This document shows, piece by piece, positions 25,753 through 34,300 of a stretch of DNA of 64,000 nucleotides. The notes beneath the pieces are model-generated. The model had not been told where the DNA came from. It ran no database searches and worked only from the letters and a program-made list of their open reading frames with translations. The DNA comes from Vibrio gazogenes. Its GTDB lineage: Bacteria; Pseudomonadota; Gammaproteobacteria; Enterobacterales; Vibrionaceae. How positions within the stretch are numbered: position 1 is the first letter of the stretch; each line of letters opens with the position of its first letter. Where the stretch lies: assembly GCF_023920225.1 (NCBI RefSeq), contig NZ_CP092588.1:930001-994000 (forward strand). The letters run 5' to 3'. A program made the translations under genes and the position numbers.

Positions 25753-27261
25753 ATGAACAAAGTAAATTTACTTTTAGTCTCCTTCTTGTCTTTCCCTGTA
25801 TTTTCTCAATCAATCAACATCCCAATTTCAAACTCTGTATCAGAACCTTTCGATATTGAGAATACTCCGGGAGTCTATATAGACAGTAATCAAACTCGCA
25901 ATAGTGATGCTTTAGAGCAGGAGATACAGTGGAGAAGTAAAATCCTTCAGCCTGAATCACTCTCTGCTCACAAAAACATTGCCGAAGGAAATCAATCTTC
26001 AGAACAACGGACTGGTTGCCCGGTACTACCTTTAGATAATGCAATATATACAAACTTACAGCAGGAAGGTGACGTCCAGTGCTACAGTGTGGAAATTAAA
26101 GAAACGACAAAAATTCAAGGCGTGCTCACCAATATAGCGGAAGATGTCGATTACAATCTATACCTTTTTCAGCTAACGGATGAAAATAAATTAGCAACAC
26201 TGGACACTTCCGTATCATCAACGGCCAGACAAGAGCAAGTCTTCTATAAAGCAGAACCTGGAATATACGTGTTAGCGGTCGAAGCCAAAACAGGGATCAG
26301 TAAAGAGAAAGCGATTGTCGGATGGTTAAGTCATCCTGAATATGACGCTCAAGAAACGAATGATAAAGCATCTCAGGCTTATACACTTACCTCTTCGGCA
26401 ACCATTCAGGGGAATATGGATAATAATAATGATCTTGATTATTACGTCTACAAAACCGGCGCAGATCAAAATCGTATTGCTCTGAAATTCAGTGCAAGTG
26501 ATCAATTTATTACAGAACTATGGACAGGCAGTCAGTGGGCAGCGATTCCACATAATCAGGTACTGGCTATCAATGATGTATCATCAAATTCATCGGTGTA
26601 TTTTTTGGTTCGAGCCAACACTGAAAGTGTCCCTGCTACATCGGCACAGTATTCATTGACGGTAAGTGATCCTGATTCTGGTGTAACGCTGTCCAATGTC
26701 AATGTGTGGAATACAGAAAAATTAGCTAAGCATGATACTTACAGGAATACACTAGAAGGCAATTGTGTCGTGGAGCGTTTGAAAAAAATACGCCATTGTT
26801 TTCCTCTCTCTAAGATTTTCGCACATAATAAACTAGAAATGTCGGGGACAGTATTAGATCAACAGGGCCTACCAGTTCCTTATGCAAACGTCCTTCTATA
26901 TGCACGGGATGGAGTAAACGATTTGCTTGGTGAACCAACAGTTGTGACAACAGATGAACAAGGGAAATTTATGAAAACAGTCAAGGTTGCTGACTGTAGT
27001 GGTAAAGTAGATCAAAAACGTTTAGAACAAATAGGTAATGGAGTATCTTACGGTACTCTCGACTGGCCTGAGTTATGGTGGGATATCGAATTCGAAGAAA
27101 GGTACTCAGAATATACTCTTGCTGTCACCGCACCTAATTCCCCTCAGGGTATAGAACAGAAACAATTTATCCATCTATGTAACGCAACCCTAAGGAAAAT
27201 GTGCTACCACCTGTGGGATCACAATGCTGGAAAAGAAATTAATCGCTGTACAACGCTATAA
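25753..27261 (+). CDS. Secreted protein with PPC-type and carboxypeptidase-regulatory-like domains, unknown function
   Basis: 502 residues. Signal peptide about 1-18 (LLLVSFLSFPVFS). Two bacterial pre-peptidase C-terminal (PPC)-like beta domains: about 100-200 with DVDYNLYLFQ, and about 210-305 with NNNDLDYYVYKTG. A CarboxypepD_reg-like fold follows at about 355-410 (MSGTVLDQQGLPVPYANVLL), then a Cys-containing tail. No catalytic domain is visible, so it is likely an extracellular binding or accessory protein. It is divergent from qrr copy A. Confidence 0.75.
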   Translation: MNKVNLLLVSFLSFPVFSQSINIPISNSVSEPFDIENTPGVYIDSNQTRNSDALEQEIQWRSKILQPESLSAHKNIAEGNQSSEQRTGCPVLPLDNAIYTNLQQEGDVQCYSVEIKETTKIQGVLTNIAEDVDYNLYLFQLTDENKLATLDTSVSSTARQEQVFYKAEPGIYVLAVEAKTGISKEKAIVGWLSHPEYDAQETNDKASQAYTLTSSATIQGNMDNNNDLDYYVYKTGADQNRIALKFSASDQFITELWTGSQWAAIPHNQVLAINDVSSNSSVYFLVRANTESVPATSAQYSLTVSDPDSGVTLSNVNVWNTEKLAKHDTYRNTLEGNCVVERLKKIRHCFPLSKIFAHNKLEMSGTVLDQQGLPVPYANVLLYARDGVNDLLGEPTVVTTDEQGKFMKTVKVADCSGKVDQKRLEQIGNGVSYGTLDWPELWWDIEFEERYSEYTLAVTAPNSPQGIEQKQFIHLCNATLRKMCYHLWDHNAGKEINRCTTL

Positions 27262-27545
27262 AGAACTCTACTGGTAAATTAATAATATTTGTACTAGTTC
27301 TTACATGCCTGAAGTCATCTTCAGGCATGGTTGATAGCTTACGAACGTCAATATTGAAACTTTTCCCAACATTCTTTATGCAGTAACAAAGCACTCCCGA
27401 TTTCGGAATTGATCTAAACGCGCCGGAAAAACGGGACAGCGGGCGCTGCGTGACATTGGCGACAAGTTTGAATTTATTTCCTCGAAGCTATGAAATCAGA
27501 CTTATAATTATTGGGATAATGTCATGACGACAAAGAGACAAAACG
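27262..27545. other. Spacer with a perfect hairpin and a possible gene remnant
   Basis: CATGCCTGAAG-TCAT-CTTCAGGCATG at 27306-27331 is an 11-bp perfect stem but lacks a T-run. An open frame at 27419-27493 reads RAGKTGQRALRDIGDKFEFI then ends, possibly the tail of a lost gene. Confidence 0.45.
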
Positions 27546-28460
27546 ATGAATTTCAGGATCGTATCCGCTTTGATCACAGGTTTTATCCTTACGCTAACCA
27601 TTCCCCTCAGTGCCCAATCCGCCTCGGAAGAGAGACAAAATTGCGTCACGGTAATTACATCCGGCAGTACCCATCGATTGTTTTGGTCAAAAGTTATTGA
27701 GGGTGCGACGCAAGCAGGCAAAGAGTTGGGTTTGAAGATCTACGCCAGAGGAACCGTTGAAGATTCCGATTCTGCCGGGCAAAAATTCATCTTAGACAAT
27801 ACAATGAAGCTGTTTCACTGTCGTGGTCTCATCATCGCACCGTCAGATGTTAGTCGTAATCAGGACATCACTCGCTTAAAAGCTGAGGGGATTCCGACGA
27901 TCTATATTGATCGGGATACCGGTGGTGATCGACTTGCTTCTGTGACTACGGATAACTATGCTGCGGGGCAACTGGCTGCGCAAAAAATGGGGGAAGCACT
28001 AGGCTATCATGGCAATATTATCCTTTTCCGACTCAAGCAAGGCGTTACATCGACAGATGCGAGAGAGCGTGGCTTTGCTGATGAGGCTCAGAAGATCGGA
28101 CTGACTATCATTGCCGATACTTATTTGGGCACGCAAGTCGGTGATGCGCGTTCAAAGTCAGGAGAAATTCTCGGTCAATTTGATCAAATCGATGGCATTT
28201 TCACTCCGAATGATACCACAACGATCGGCGTGTTGATTGCCCGAGAAAAACATTCGAATCAATCCAATGTCGTTCATATCGGCTTTGATGAGCAAAAGAT
28301 CATGATTGAAAGCCTCAAGAAGGGAAAACTGTACGGCTACGTAATTCAGCTCCCGTTCAAAATGGGCTATCAAGGCGTCTGGCTTATTCACAAAGCACTT
28401 CAGGGTAAAACGATTCAAGGCCAATTACACACGCCAATTGAATTTATCTCTCGTCCGTAA
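27546..28460 (+). CDS. Orphan periplasmic sugar-type binding protein
   Basis: 304 residues of the RbsB/LacI-like periplasmic binding fold (Peripla_BP_4). Signal peptide about 1-26 ending SAQSA. Seen: VEGATQAGKELGLKI-like helix after FWSKV, GLIIAPSD, IPTIYIDRDTGG and ASVTTDNYAAGQLAAQKMGE, all typical of ribose/galactose binding proteins. No ABC permease or ATPase lies nearby, so it may serve a chemoreceptor, sensor kinase or a transporter elsewhere. It converges with qrr copy B. Confidence 0.85.
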   Translation: MNFRIVSALITGFILTLTIPLSAQSASEERQNCVTVITSGSTHRLFWSKVIEGATQAGKELGLKIYARGTVEDSDSAGQKFILDNTMKLFHCRGLIIAPSDVSRNQDITRLKAEGIPTIYIDRDTGGDRLASVTTDNYAAGQLAAQKMGEALGYHGNIILFRLKQGVTSTDARERGFADEAQKIGLTIIADTYLGTQVGDARSKSGEILGQFDQIDGIFTPNDTTTIGVLIAREKHSNQSNVVHIGFDEQKIMIESLKKGKLYGYVIQLPFKMGYQGVWLIHKALQGKTIQGQLHTPIEFISRP

Positions 28461-28557
28461 TCCACAACAGTAGAAGCAACGACAGCATCAGAACAGCGAT
28501 AACTTATCATCGGATGTTGATACTGAGAGTAAACAATCCCATTGGTATTTGCCCGAT

Positions 28558-28660
28558 AAAAAAAGCCAATCACAACAATCGTGATTGGCTATCAATATGA
28601 ACAAATCTGGTTCACTAACAACGTCAGTTGGCTAGGTGATCCTTTGGCTTAAAAGGATCA
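28558..28660 (-). ncRNA. qrr: Qrr quorum-regulatory small RNA, copy B
   Basis: About 103 nt with the same plan as copy A: 5' hairpin TGATCC.../GGATCA, the core CTAGCCAACTGACGTTGTTA, a GAACC...GTTC loop, and terminator AGCCAATCACGA...GTGATTGGCT with seven Ts. From the core to the terminator it is almost identical to copy A; the 5' hairpin has compensating changes (GACCC/GGGTC versus GATCC/GGATC). This covariation supports the structure. Confidence 0.93.
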
Positions 28661-28670
28661 CTTTTATTAA

Positions 28671-28686
28671 TGCATTATGCATGCCA
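28671..28686 (-). promoter_or_regulatory. Sigma-54 promoter of qrr copy B
   Basis: Minus strand TGGCATGCATAATGCA: GG and GC dinucleotides with the required 10-base spacing, 12 bases before the Qrr start. Confidence 0.88.
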
Positions 28687-28771
28687 ACTATTCTATTTAA
28701 TTTAACCACTTGTTTTAATTAATTATTTTTTATTAAGCAATCGATCTATAGCATATTGACTCATAATATTT

Positions 28772-28803
28772 TTGCAAAATAAAAATGCATTATCATTTTG
28801 CAA
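28772..28803 (-). promoter_or_regulatory. Degenerate LuxO-type sites upstream of qrr copy B
   Basis: TTGCA-AAA-TAAAA (28772-28784) and TATCA-TTT-TGCAA (28791-28803) each carry one good half of TTGCA-N3-TGCAA. They are placed like the sites of copy A but are weaker. Confidence 0.5.
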
Positions 28804-28851
28804 AAAATGGCGCCCATAAAACATAATCAAGACAATCTCCGGTAATATTTG

Positions 28852-29116
28852 TATACCCAAATGACCTCAAGATGCAGTTTCAGCGAGAATCACTGGGCTC
28901 AGAGGCAAGGCAGAGATTTGAGTCATAGCCATTCTATGGCGAGAATCTCTAACACAGTCTCTGAGTTCAGTGAACTCGCCCTTCGGGAGTGCTTCAATCA
29001 GCGCCTTTCTGCGTCAAATGCCATTGAAATGGGAAGGCCATTCCTGCCGACATTTTCCTTGAATAACGCCGATTGAAGACACTCTGAATCCTGCATCTTG
29101 GGGTTACTTGGGTATA
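28852..29116. mobile_element. MITE with IS630-like terminal inverted repeats
   Basis: 265-bp non-coding element. Left end TATACCCAAATGACCTCAAG continuing to ATGCAG; right end read inward TATACCCAAGTAACCCCAAG continuing to ATGCAG; TA at both borders. The TATACCC start and AAGATGC box match the ends of the IS630 element at 6162-7260, whose transposase may be able to move it. It lies between the qrr copy B control region and the MFS gene. Confidence 0.8.
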
Positions 29117-29128
29117 TCAAAATCCGCC

Positions 29129-30274
29129 TTACTCATATGTTCGCCTCGGCACCAACATCTCGTACACCGCAAAAATCAGTAGCAGACAACCAAATACAAT
29201 GAATACAGTGGTCATCCCTTCGGAGCCAAATGTATCGAGCATCGCACCAATCAGCAGTAACCCGGTGATCCCTCCAAAAGAATCCATCAGGGTGTAACTC
29301 ATATTGGCCGACATTTGATCCTGTTGGCAGAAACGTTCTCCCATCACTGTCAGACCAATCCCGTAGATTCCTCCCATACAACCGCCCCAAACAAACAGTA
29401 AGGCCAACGCAACCCAATACTTGGCATAGACCGCCATAGACAGAAACACCGCACAAACTACGGATCCGAAAATACAGCACAACACCACCGTACGGCGGTT
29501 CAGAATCGATGCAAAAGCACTCATGAGAATACCAAGGCTGACACTACCGGTCATAAACATAGTGAGTAATAGCTGCGCCTGTGGTTCAGATAAGCCATTA
29601 TGCAGTCCGTACAAGGTCAAAAATCCCGGTAACCCAAAAAAGCTAATTCCCCCGACAAACGCAGCCACCAGAATGATTTTGGCGTGCCGAAAGGCGAAAC
29701 TGAACCGGACCACACCCAAACGATGCATTGCCTGCCCTCTTGCTTTCAGACCGAGGCACAAGAGTAACGGCAACAAAGTAATCAACGCGCCAGTCTCAAA
29801 CCGCCACTCGATCGTGAGATGAATCAGTTGGACGATGATCGGCCCTAAAGCGATACCACAAGAGAGTGCCGAAGAGTACAACCCCATCATTAAACCTTTC
29901 GTTTTCCCTTGAACACTAATATTCAGCCAAGTCTGCAATAAAACCAGCAGCATCCCCGTGGACAAACCGTAGCTAAAAATACTGATCAGCCATAAGCCGT
30001 AGTATCCGGCATGAGCCATCAGTAACAGGCTCAAGGATCTGAATAACGTTAATATCAACAGCGAAATCAAGATCCCAAAGTGGCTCAGATAGCGACTCAA
30101 TGGGCGGTAAAACAATAGCACACCAATAATTTCAAAAGCCATCGCGATCCCGATAGCCGTATTACCAATCCCCTGCCCATCCATCACTACGGGAATCGTG
30201 ACATAGTTAATGCCGGAGGAGAGCTGAACCAGTAGGGTTGCCATGATGAGTAGTATCGGTGCATAAGTTTTCAT
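29129..30274 (-). CDS. MFS transporter in the ELIC-type channel operon
   Basis: 381 residues with about 12 membrane spans, YcaD/DHA1-like: N-terminal LVQLSSGINYVTIPVVMDGQ, GLSTGMLLVLLQTW, the central break near 175-190, and GGCMGGIYGIGLTVMGERF in the C-terminal half. Last of four genes joined by 4-bp overlaps (sensor-like protein, channel and decarboxylase precede it). It could carry the decarboxylase substrate or its amine product; direction is not deducible. Confidence 0.85.
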   Translation of the reverse strand: MKTYAPILLIMATLLVQLSSGINYVTIPVVMDGQGIGNTAIGIAMAFEIIGVLLFYRPLSRYLSHFGILISLLILTLFRSLSLLLMAHAGYYGLWLISIFSYGLSTGMLLVLLQTWLNISVQGKTKGLMMGLYSSALSCGIALGPIIVQLIHLTIEWRFETGALITLLPLLLCLGLKARGQAMHRLGVVRFSFAFRHAKIILVAAFVGGISFFGLPGFLTLYGLHNGLSEPQAQLLLTMFMTGSVSLGILMSAFASILNRRTVVLCCIFGSVVCAVFLSMAVYAKYWVALALLFVWGGCMGGIYGIGLTVMGERFCQQDQMSANMSYTLMDSFGGITGLLLIGAMLDTFGSEGMTTVFIVFGCLLLIFAVYEMLVPRRTYE

Positions 30275-31824
30275 TCGCTCCGCTCCTTACTGACTTGCCA
30301 AGTGATTTGCAGGACACCGTCCTCTGTCAGTGTCAGTTCACTCCCCAACTCTTGCAGCAAATAAATGACTTTTAAAAGGTGGAGCTCCGTTGCGGACAAA
30401 GCGGCCAACCGATGCGTCATATCGTGTGCGGCTGAAATTTTGAACAGTCGCCGACACCGTGTCCATTGCCTCTCGTCCTGAATTGAAATGACGGTCACCA
30501 ATTGCCAGTGCGCGAGACTTTCTTGCGCAATCTGGGTTTGAGCCTCCACCGGTTGCTGTAACAACTGACTGAGACGGTGGTAAAACTCACAGAAAGTATC
30601 CAACAACATTTGGCAATCGCCCTCTACCGGGTGCTGCATCTCACCCAACCATTGATGAGATGCATGCCCGGCTTGTTGTATGTTCGTATTCAGCTTGTCG
30701 AACCAGTCTGCCAAATAAAATGACTCCGACACGGTCGTTATATCGCCAAAACTCAATGCATAGTGATAAACCGCTTGCTGGTGGTTTTCCACGCTGTTGA
30801 CCGGATTGAAAACCCCGGTCAGATTGGGTGTATCCGTTTGTTCAGGGGAATATTGTTCAGGAGAATATTGTTTAGGAGGATATTGCTCTGAAGAATCTCG
30901 TTCAGAAGGATAACGCTCAGGAGGACAGTCGCTGATGCTGCCACCTTGTCGCGCCCCGTGCATCGGTTGATCACAGGACATTCGTTGATCATTGTCAGTC
31001 GGTTGATCACGGTACGGCTCCGGTAACCGATGAAAACAATATCGCACGACTTCCAGCAGAACATCCCGACGATAGCGCATATGCGCCAAGGTCTGTGCGG
31101 CTTGCTGCTCTGTCGTTTCCAGTGCATGGAGATTATTCACATAGGCACGACGAATCCACCAAACCACCAGACCGGCAATCAGCCCGATAAACAAAATGAT
31201 GATCTTCGCTTTACCGAACACACGTTGAACCTGACTCAGTCGCTTATAAAAACCGCTTAGCTCTAAGTCCATCGCCAACACACCGACAAATTCCCCTTGC
31301 GCATCATAAAAAGGGGCATAAGCACTGATAAATGTGCCCCACTGATCCTGATAAGGCACGCTTGAGACGCTGACTTCCTGATGGGTCAGTGCTGCCACTA
31401 ATTCCTGAGGCGCGTCATCATAAAGTGTCATTAATGCCGGTGGTGGATCCGGTACCCCGTCGCCGTCGCCGTCATTCTGCGGGCTGGGGTTCACGACGAA
31501 ATAGACCCCTTGAGGTTTGAGAATACAGGTGTAGATATATCGCACCCCTGTCGCAGCCTGCCGAATACGTTCCATATGCATTGCCATGGTGTGATATTCC
31601 GGCTCATCCGGGGATGTGTCTGCCTGAAAATGACGATGGATATCACCATCTAAAGTGGTTGCCGATGCACTGACGGTTGACATCAGCCCGGCTTTAATCT
31701 GCCCTTCGAGTGCGCTGACGGATTTGGCATATAACAGATAAGTCGTGATGCCCAATAACCCGACGAATACAACAGCCGCAAGGGTTGCATCAAACCATGT
31801 CCGAGTCGATTGAAAGAGTTTCAT
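30271..31824 (-). CDS. Membrane sensor-like protein with a periplasmic Cache domain
   Basis: 517 residues. Membrane segments at about 14-33 and 206-224 flank a periplasmic Cache-type domain (WGTFISAYAPFYDAQGEFVG then VLAMDLE). Inside it is a calcium-loop-like NDGDGDGVPDPP at 117-128. The cytoplasmic part starts with a likely coiled coil (230-265), then a Gln/Pro/Ser repeat linker (about 300-328) and a C-terminal region of about 180 residues that I do not recognise. No kinase, GGDEF or methyl-acceptor motif is visible. Overlaps the channel gene upstream and the MFS gene downstream by ATGA each. Confidence 0.75.
   Translation of the reverse strand: MKLFQSTRTWFDATLAAVVFVGLLGITTYLLYAKSVSALEGQIKAGLMSTVSASATTLDGDIHRHFQADTSPDEPEYHTMAMHMERIRQAATGVRYIYTCILKPQGVYFVVNPSPQNDGDGDGVPDPPPALMTLYDDAPQELVAALTHQEVSVSSVPYQDQWGTFISAYAPFYDAQGEFVGVLAMDLELSGFYKRLSQVQRVFGKAKIIILFIGLIAGLVVWWIRRAYVNNLHALETTEQQAAQTLAHMRYRRDVLLEVVRYCFHRLPEPYRDQPTDNDQRMSCDQPMHGARQGGSISDCPPERYPSERDSSEQYPPKQYSPEQYSPEQTDTPNLTGVFNPVNSVENHQQAVYHYALSFGDITTVSESFYLADWFDKLNTNIQQAGHASHQWLGEMQHPVEGDCQMLLDTFCEFYHRLSQLLQQPVEAQTQIAQESLAHWQLVTVISIQDERQWTRCRRLFKISAAHDMTHRLAALSATELHLLKVIYLLQELGSELTLTEDGVLQITWQVSKERSE
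30841..30926 (-). repeat. 15-bp tandem repeats inside the sensor gene
   Basis: Five to six degenerate 15-bp units (TTCAGGGGAATATTG, TTCAGGAGAATATTG, TTTAGGAGGATATTG and so on) encode five-residue units of the PEQYS type. Because each unit is a multiple of three, copy number can change without a frameshift. Confidence 0.75.
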
Positions 31825-32825
31825 AAGCCACCATTCACCCCGATGAGTACACTCATTGCGATTAGAAATAAGGCAGGAAAAATGACCCGACAGCGCGGTA
31901 TCACATGTTCAACCGGCCGTCCTTTTTCATCCCGAATTTTGACGAAGACAATCACGATAATTGCCGCAAATATACTGACATACCCCATAATCACCATCCG
32001 CTCGATCAACGTGGTGTATGGCAGCCTCGGCAACAAACTACTGGTATAAAAGGTGTAAGCAACCACGGTAAGCATCATGGTGAAAGAGGTCATCAGACGT
32101 TCAGAAAAGCCTTCAATCCAAAAGACCGCCCATGACGCCACTAAAATCAAAGACAGCGGCAAAATGAAACGCCACAGATAATAATCGGGTTTACGTAATG
32201 CCTGAATGCTAATCGTTAAACGCGAGAAGTGACTCAGCATGCCGCTTTGTAAATGTGTATAGTCCGAACGACTCACGCGCGCTTGAGGCTTTCCTTGCAT
32301 TTGCCATTCGCTGAGCGCTTGGTTTTCCAGTGCTTCAACGTTGATCCGGGCGGAGCCAAATACGAGTTGTTGCTGCTCATAAGAAAATGGTTCCATCATC
32401 AACACAAAGGTTTGATGATCAAAAGGAAACTGACGAAAATCCATCGTCGTCGTGAACAGTCCCTGAAAGCGCTCATTATACGTCACCCGACCATCCGCGG
32501 AGATCACAACCCGTCGATTCGCGGTCTGACGTTGGCCGATGATATTGATAAACTCAAATGCCGGCACCCAAAGCCCGTCACTTATCAATTGATCAGCGTG
32601 ATGATTCTCATAAACCCGCTCGCCACTGGCTGGCCGGTAAGTTTGATCGGGTTCATCCCAGGATGTCACCAGATAACCGTCTACTTTGTAAGTCTGATCG
32701 ACCGTATTCACGCCATAGATTTTGTTAATCGAGATTGACGTATCCACCACATATTGTGCATATAGGGCTGGAGAACAGAACCAAATCAAGCTGACGATTA
32801 CCGCTAATATCTCTTTTTTGATCAT
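31821..32825 (-). CDS. Pentameric ligand-gated ion channel, ELIC-like
   Basis: 334 residues. Signal peptide about 1-23, extracellular (periplasmic) beta domain about 27-215, four membrane helices (about 218-237, 243-262, 272-295, 311-330). It follows ELIC of Dickeya almost motif by motif, as I recall that sequence: INKIYGVNT, QTYKVDGY, GLWVPA-EFIN, FPFD (133-136, the Cys-less loop), SERL-TSFT-MLTVVAY and LPRLPYTT. Residues matching the amine site of ELIC are present: Glu91, Glu145, Phe147, Tyr189 and Phe200, with loop C two residues shorter. M2 keeps the pore Phe (259). ELIC is a cation channel opened by primary amines. Overlaps both neighbours by ATGA. Confidence 0.95.
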   Translation of the reverse strand: MIKKEILAVIVSLIWFCSPALYAQYVVDTSISINKIYGVNTVDQTYKVDGYLVTSWDEPDQTYRPASGERVYENHHADQLISDGLWVPAFEFINIIGQRQTANRRVVISADGRVTYNERFQGLFTTTMDFRQFPFDHQTFVLMMEPFSYEQQQLVFGSARINVEALENQALSEWQMQGKPQARVSRSDYTHLQSGMLSHFSRLTISIQALRKPDYYLWRFILPLSLILVASWAVFWIEGFSERLMTSFTMMLTVVAYTFYTSSLLPRLPYTTLIERMVIMGYVSIFAAIIVIVFVKIRDEKGRPVEHVIPRCRVIFPALFLIAMSVLIGVNGGL

Positions 32826-34300
32826 ATAAAACGCTCCGCTTGCGATGCCGAATCATCAGATAATGCTCCGGAAAGATGGCGCATTGACCGCAGATCGGTC
32901 AGTGGATTTTTGGGTCGGGATGAGAATGAGAAGGCATTGGGATGAGCGAGAGCATCCAGTAATCGCTCAATCGCAGCTAGAGTGACATGGCTTAAGATGA
33001 CAACGTGACACATCCGCTGTAATTGCCCATCGCTCATCACATCATTCTGTGCCAAAGAAAATTGTTCGATCACTGCGGGATTGGGCGCAGTGAAGCGAAC
33101 AATATTACTGTGATGTGGCCTCGGCATCACACGCAACTGTTTGCCACTTGGATCGAACTGCTGAAACAACTGTTCGATGCGGTGCTGGGTATAATTGGCG
33201 AGATGTTCATTGGCATCAGCCAGCTGTTGCAAGCCGGCTTTGCCCAGCGTGACAAGATGATCCCATAGGTAGAGCGCATATATGCCTTGCCGGGAGCCAG
33301 AAACCGTTGAATCCCGGCTACCGATATAAACCGGCCGGGCAGATGAGCCGACTTTATAACGTGCTTGCATGAGATAAATCCCACAAGCCCACGGCATCCC
33401 CAGCCATTTATAAGGGCTGGTACACAAAGACATCACTTCCGGGTGACGAAATTCATCGGGCTCATCCGTGATAGCAAAAGGCGCAAACCCAACATGTAAA
33501 TAAGGTGAGAAATTGGCTGCCAGCGCCCCGTCAACATGGACCCAGTAACGCCGTTGTTGTGGGGTATTATTTCCCAGTAGTGGCTTCAAGCGCGTCAGAA
33601 TCGTATAAATCGCATCTCTGCCACCGCTAAACGTTGTGCCATGATTCAGCACCAAAATCACCGGATATTGTGCAGCGGTGAAAAATTCAACCAACGCATA
33701 TAGATCGTCAATGATCACCGCATCATTTTCATCAACAGCCAATGGCTGATACCAGTTGCCCTGATTAATCGGACACGCTCCCAACTCCGGCCCGATATCG
33801 TGAAATAAGCTGACACCAACTATTTGACTGGCTTTATAAATCGAATAGTGGGCCGCCCCCGAGCAGATCAACACCGGCGGATAAGCTGTCGTGGTCGCCT
33901 CGGCATAGCCTTCAACCGGATGTCCTTGTAAGAAATCCCGTGCATTCCAGAGTGCATAAAGATTCCCTTCGGTTGACCCCATTGCGGTCAAATATCCCCA
34001 ATACTGACGCTGGGTATGCGCACCGGTAAAGCCACATAACCGGGCATAATAATCCAGCACTGCCCGTTCAAACTGTTTTGCATTGATCCGGTAACTGCCG
34101 TCTTCGAATCCGTCACCGAGATTGAGTAAATTCAAAGAAAGAAAAGGCAACAGCCGTGAGGGAAATTCAACCTGTTGGTTGGTCTGATATCCCAGAAAAG
34201 AGGCCTTTTGCTGATCCAGTGCCATAAAGTAGTCTGACAGAATCACCTCTTTATCAGCTTCACTCAAACAGCCTTCCCCGATTGCCAATTTGTACTGCAT
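32822..34300 (-). CDS. PLP-dependent group II decarboxylase (histidine decarboxylase-like)
   Basis: 492 residues from ATG 34300, preferred because GAGG lies about 11 bases upstream; ATG 34309 and GTG 34312 are alternatives. Fold-type I PLP enzyme: MGSTEGNLYALW, the PLP-stacking His in SGAAHYSIYKAS, Asp in HVDGALAA and the Schiff-base Lys in TSPYKWLG. Closest in feel to bacterial PLP histidine decarboxylases and plant-type serine decarboxylases, so the product is a primary amine. Residue choice for the substrate cannot be made by eye. First gene of the channel operon, overlapping it by ATGA. Confidence 0.88.
   Translation of the reverse strand: MQYKLAIGEGCLSEADKEVILSDYFMALDQQKASFLGYQTNQQVEFPSRLLPFLSLNLLNLGDGFEDGSYRINAKQFERAVLDYYARLCGFTGAHTQRQYWGYLTAMGSTEGNLYALWNARDFLQGHPVEGYAEATTTAYPPVLICSGAAHYSIYKASQIVGVSLFHDIGPELGACPINQGNWYQPLAVDENDAVIIDDLYALVEFFTAAQYPVILVLNHGTTFSGGRDAIYTILTRLKPLLGNNTPQQRRYWVHVDGALAANFSPYLHVGFAPFAITDEPDEFRHPEVMSLCTSPYKWLGMPWACGIYLMQARYKVGSSARPVYIGSRDSTVSGSRQGIYALYLWDHLVTLGKAGLQQLADANEHLANYTQHRIEQLFQQFDPSGKQLRVMPRPHHSNIVRFTAPNPAVIEQFSLAQNDVMSDGQLQRMCHVVILSHVTLAAIERLLDALAHPNAFSFSSRPKNPLTDLRSMRHLSGALSDDSASQAERFI

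Noticed and set aside
27546..28460. Periplasmic binding protein as LuxP (AI-2 receptor)
   Set aside because: Sequence reads as a general ribose-type binding protein, no luxQ neighbour, and none of the LuxP landmarks I know.
28849..29076. 75-codon plus-strand frame
   Set aside because: Lies entirely inside the MITE and has random composition.
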